NCBI GenBank assembly: GCA_003022085.1 | Contig: PXQK01000149.1 | Coordinates: 6,461-21,068, forward strand | Origin: Halobacteriales archaeon QH_10_65_19 | Lineage (GTDB): Archaea > Halobacteriota > Halobacteria > Halobacteriales > Haloarculaceae | Reading direction: 5' to 3' | DNA length: 14,608 nucleotides | Part shown: positions 13,253-14,608 of the stretch, piece after piece | How positions within the stretch are numbered: position 1 is the stretch's first letter | Layout: each line of letters starts with the position of its first letter | Translations under genes and position numbers: made by a program | Notes under the pieces: model-generated | The model's database searches: none | What the model saw: only the letters and a program-made list of their open reading frames with translations | Told to the model about the DNA's origin: nothing

Positions 13253-13427
13253 GTACCGACTGTTGGCGGCCAGGGTCTTTGGTATACCGGGTTTCCGTCT
13301 CGATGTGTGCCAAGAGACAGGCCCAGTTACAGAAACGACCGACCTGCGAGCAGTGGTCGTCGCAGTCTCGGACGCAGATCGGATCGTGTTTCTTCGTGTC
13401 TGACCCACAGTATGTGCACTCGTGCAT
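13071..13427 (-). CDS. Small Cys-rich zinc-finger ORF running into glmM without a stop
   Basis: From ATG 13427 the frame reads MHECTYCGSDTKKHDPICV, then RFCNWACLLAHIETETRY. The CxxC and CNxxCLxxHI pattern resembles small haloarchaeal zinc-finger proteins (a DUF7576-like type, from memory), which normally end within about 50-65 residues. Here no stop follows. The frame continues 182 nt into glmM in a different phase, turning Arg/Pro-rich, and stops at 13071 (118 residues in total). The genuine part is probably the first 45-50 residues; the tail looks like an unselected overlap, as if the original stop was lost. A TATA-like TTTTAGATC lies about 25 nt upstream. Additional Cys at 18, 22 and 26 may add to the metal site. 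Function unknown. Confidence 0.55.
   Translation of the reverse strand: MHECTYCGSDTKKHDPICVRDCDDHCSQVGRFCNWACLLAHIETETRYTKDPGRQQSVHVRNERHQGIRRGDSNRVARALGRAGSRRRRRPGSRRAGRPGQRDAVARRACRRPLRVGG
13281..13288 (-). promoter_or_regulatory. TATA box of the phosphohexomutase gene
   Basis: The palindromic GGTATACC is centred about 32 nt upstream of ATG 13252. It lies within the zinc-finger ORF, right after its last family-like codons, so glmM appears to be transcribed independently. Confidence 0.5.
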
Positions 13428-13447
13428 ACCGGATATTCGCCGGCAAG

Positions 13448-13456
13448 ATCTAAAAT
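13448..13456 (-). promoter_or_regulatory. TATA-like element of the zinc-finger ORF
   Basis: TTTTAGATC on the minus strand lies 21-29 nt before ATG 13427, in the 72-bp gap after the DUF1405 gene. Confidence 0.4.
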
Positions 13457-13499
13457 CCACCGAGTGAGAGGCTCATCAGGGGGCCTGCATCCGACAGGG

Positions 13500-14231
13500 T
13501 CAGGACCGCGACCAGTTTGACCGCAGCTTCAGCAGGCGGATACTCATCGAGAGAAAGAGGGCCAGGATCGTCGCGGACACGGCGCCGAGCGCGGCGACCT
13601 GGAAGGCAGTCGTGCTCCCGGCGACGACCGCGTCGCGGGGAACCGGAATCCAGGTGTGGTGCGGTTTGACAGGGAGAAACCCGCCGGGGAACTCGGGGCC
13701 GACGACCGGGAAGAAGTAGTCAGTGCCGAGGTTGAGGGTGTACCACGCCGTGGCGACGGCGACCGCCGGCAGCCGGAACTCACTGATGCGGTGCAGGACG
13801 AGCGCCTGCACGACCATGCCGAGGTGGCTCACGACCAGGAACGTGTGCATCGCTAGCCCGCTGTTGGCGATCGAGGTCTCGGCGAACACCATCAGCACCC
13901 AGGGCGTCCAGAGACCGAAAATGAGGTTGCCGAAAAACGCCAGCACTGTGACGTACTCGTTTGCGCGGCCGAGCGCCCACAGCGCGAACGCGGCAGCGGC
14001 GAGCAGCGTTGCGACCGGGCTGTCGGGGACGAACGGCCACATCACGAGCGGCGTCTCCGCGAACTGGTGGCGATAGAACCAGAACCCGAACGCCGTGCCG
14101 CCGAGGTTGAGCGCAACGACCAGCCAGACGAGTCGGAGTCCGAGGTCCTCAACGGCGTCCGGGAGCGGCGCGGCCCACCGCGGAAGCGACGTAGACTCCG
14201 TGCGAGGACCTGTGCCGGGAGCGCTTCCCAT
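13500..14231 (-). CDS. DUF1405 family integral membrane protein
   Basis: 243 residues. After a polar N-terminus come about six hydrophobic segments (near 33-52, 71-90, 95-116, 126-145, 152-172 and 205-230). The sequence between the first two, YRHQFAETPLVMWPFVPDSP, is a strong match to my memory of DUF1405, a family of unknown function in archaea and some Firmicutes. Conserved polar residues in or near the membrane (NLGGTAFGFWFYRHQ and LNLGTDYFF) suggest a functional pocket, but no reaction is known. ATG 14231 is chosen because AGGGGGAA lies just upstream and the longer frame adds an unlikely Arg/Ser-rich extension. It is followed on the same strand by the zinc-finger ORF and glmM. No signal peptide; the first segment should act as an anchor. 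Confidence 0.88.
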   Translation of the reverse strand: MGSAPGTGPRTESTSLPRWAAPLPDAVEDLGLRLVWLVVALNLGGTAFGFWFYRHQFAETPLVMWPFVPDSPVATLLAAAAFALWALGRANEYVTVLAFFGNLIFGLWTPWVLMVFAETSIANSGLAMHTFLVVSHLGMVVQALVLHRISEFRLPAVAVATAWYTLNLGTDYFFPVVGPEFPGGFLPVKPHHTWIPVPRDAVVAGSTTAFQVAALGAVSATILALFLSMSIRLLKLRSNWSRS

Positions 14232-14481
14232 ACTTCCCCCTGGATTGCGGTGCTCAAACCGGTGACGATCTGCGAACAGCGGTGACTGCTGTGAGCCATT
14301 GCGGGATCGACCGCACGACCGATTCTCGGACGACGGAGCGAACACAGTTGAGCGACCTGGGGCTTTCCACTCCATGCGCTGGCTGTTCGAGTCCGTTCTT
14401 CGGTTCCTCAAAAGGTTCCCTGACACAGGCATGTCACAGCTCAGCGACGGCGTTGTACCTCAACTAATCGGTAGCGCGGAG
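14232..14481. other. Intergenic region upstream of the DUF1405 gene
   Basis: 250 bp with no gene that I can support. The open frames that cross it have mixed third-position composition and no recognisable family. The DUF1405 ribosome-binding site is at its left edge; a weak TTTGAGC about 30 nt upstream of that gene could be its TATA element. Confidence 0.4.
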
Positions 14482-14526
14482 TCCCCTTCCTCACGGAACG
14501 AGCGAAGCAAGTGAGTAGGGAGGGGA
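14482..14526. repeat. Imperfect inverted repeat upstream of the right-hand gene
   Basis: CCCCTTCC-TCAC (14483-14494) can pair with GTGAGTAGGGAGGGG (14511-14525), leaving small bulges and a loop that contains the Halobacteria-typical GAACGAGCGAAGC. It could be a transcript end, an operator for the adjacent promoter, or a common low-complexity haloarchaeal motif. Confidence 0.35.
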
Positions 14527-14534
14527 GGAGCGCG

Positions 14535-14549
14535 TGCGAACCTTTACAA
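14535..14549 (+). promoter_or_regulatory. BRE/TATA promoter of the right-edge gene
   Basis: TGCGAACCTTTACAA has a BRE-like CGAAC followed by a CCTTTACAA box about 28-35 nt upstream of the ATG at 14577. The arrangement is typical of haloarchaeal leaderless genes. Confidence 0.5.
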
Positions 14550-14576
14550 CCGCCCGCACCGACTCTCTGACTGTCC

Positions 14577-14608
14577 ATGACGGGCCACAGACAGTCCGTG
14601 AGGGCTGG
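14577..14608 (+). CDS. Start of a gene cut by the window edge
   Basis: Only ten full codons are visible (MTGHRQSVRA). The call rests mainly on the promoter-like box at the right distance and on the ATG. The product cannot be identified. Confidence 0.4.
   Translation, partial: MTGHRQSVRA

Noticed and set aside
12128..13453. 441-codon plus-strand frame over glmM
   Set aside because: Antisense of a gene with all four phosphohexomutase motifs; Arg/Pro/Gly-rich with no family resemblance.
14299..14514. 71-codon plus-strand frame with MRWLFESVLRFLKRF
   Set aside because: No promoter or ribosome site, mixed third-position bias, and it runs through the inverted repeat; I could not match it to a transposase.
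1..14608. tRNA, rRNA, CRISPR arrays and replication origin
   Set aside because: I looked for cloverleaf ends, regularly spaced repeats and clustered origin repeats and saw none.

Overview
The window is a piece of a haloarchaeal chromosome (class Halobacteria). GC is high, third codon positions are strongly G/C, and the predicted proteins are rich in Asp/Glu. Many starts sit about 25-32 nt downstream of TATA/BRE-like boxes, as in leaderless archaeal transcription. Several families are typically archaeal or haloarchaeal: Mre11/Rad50, DUF1405, a Tsr3/DUF367 rRNA modifier, and small Cys-rich zinc proteins. I see no tRNA, rRNA, CRISPR array or intact mobile element. The genus cannot be settled from this sequence.

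Layout. 1-1604 (-): an S9-family serine peptidase, cut by the window edge before its catalytic serine. 1825-3413 (+): an FAD-dependent amine-oxidase-like oxidoreductase, translationally coupled by a 4-nt overlap to a 79-residue hypothetical protein. 3414-5017: a gene-poor, decayed stretch. It holds a broken tsr3 (internal deletion plus frameshift), a frameshifted short acidic ORF, a candidate structured small RNA with its own TATA box, and a 48-residue protein. 5018-8886 (-): the mre11-rad50 operon, with a GTGA overlap. The rad50 frame is open end to end, but about 140 codons of the first coiled-coil arm are read out of phase between two compensating shifts. 8982-10916 (+): divergent from mre11, a large three-part protein with a PH-like N-terminus, a helical repeat middle, and a C-terminal Mrr-like nuclease fold with an altered catalytic motif. 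10984-11878 (+): a RecA/KaiC-like protein without a P-loop and a C4 zinc-ribbon miniprotein. 11933-14231 (-): a GlmM-type phosphohexomutase, a small zinc-finger ORF that runs into it without a stop, and a DUF1405 membrane protein. The first codons of another gene lie at the right edge (+).

How it fits together. Mre11-Rad50 is the double-strand-break processing complex. The PH/helical/Mrr-like protein shares the 95-bp divergent promoter region with it, so a DNA-related role is possible but unproven. The most notable signals are (i) an apparently undescribed two-hairpin RNA on the minus strand at about 4375-4482, with a TATA box placed exactly for a start at its first stem, and (ii) a cluster of frame-breaking lesions in tsr3, the acidic ORF and rad50 within 3.3 kb. 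The lesions could be real gene decay or sequence/assembly errors.
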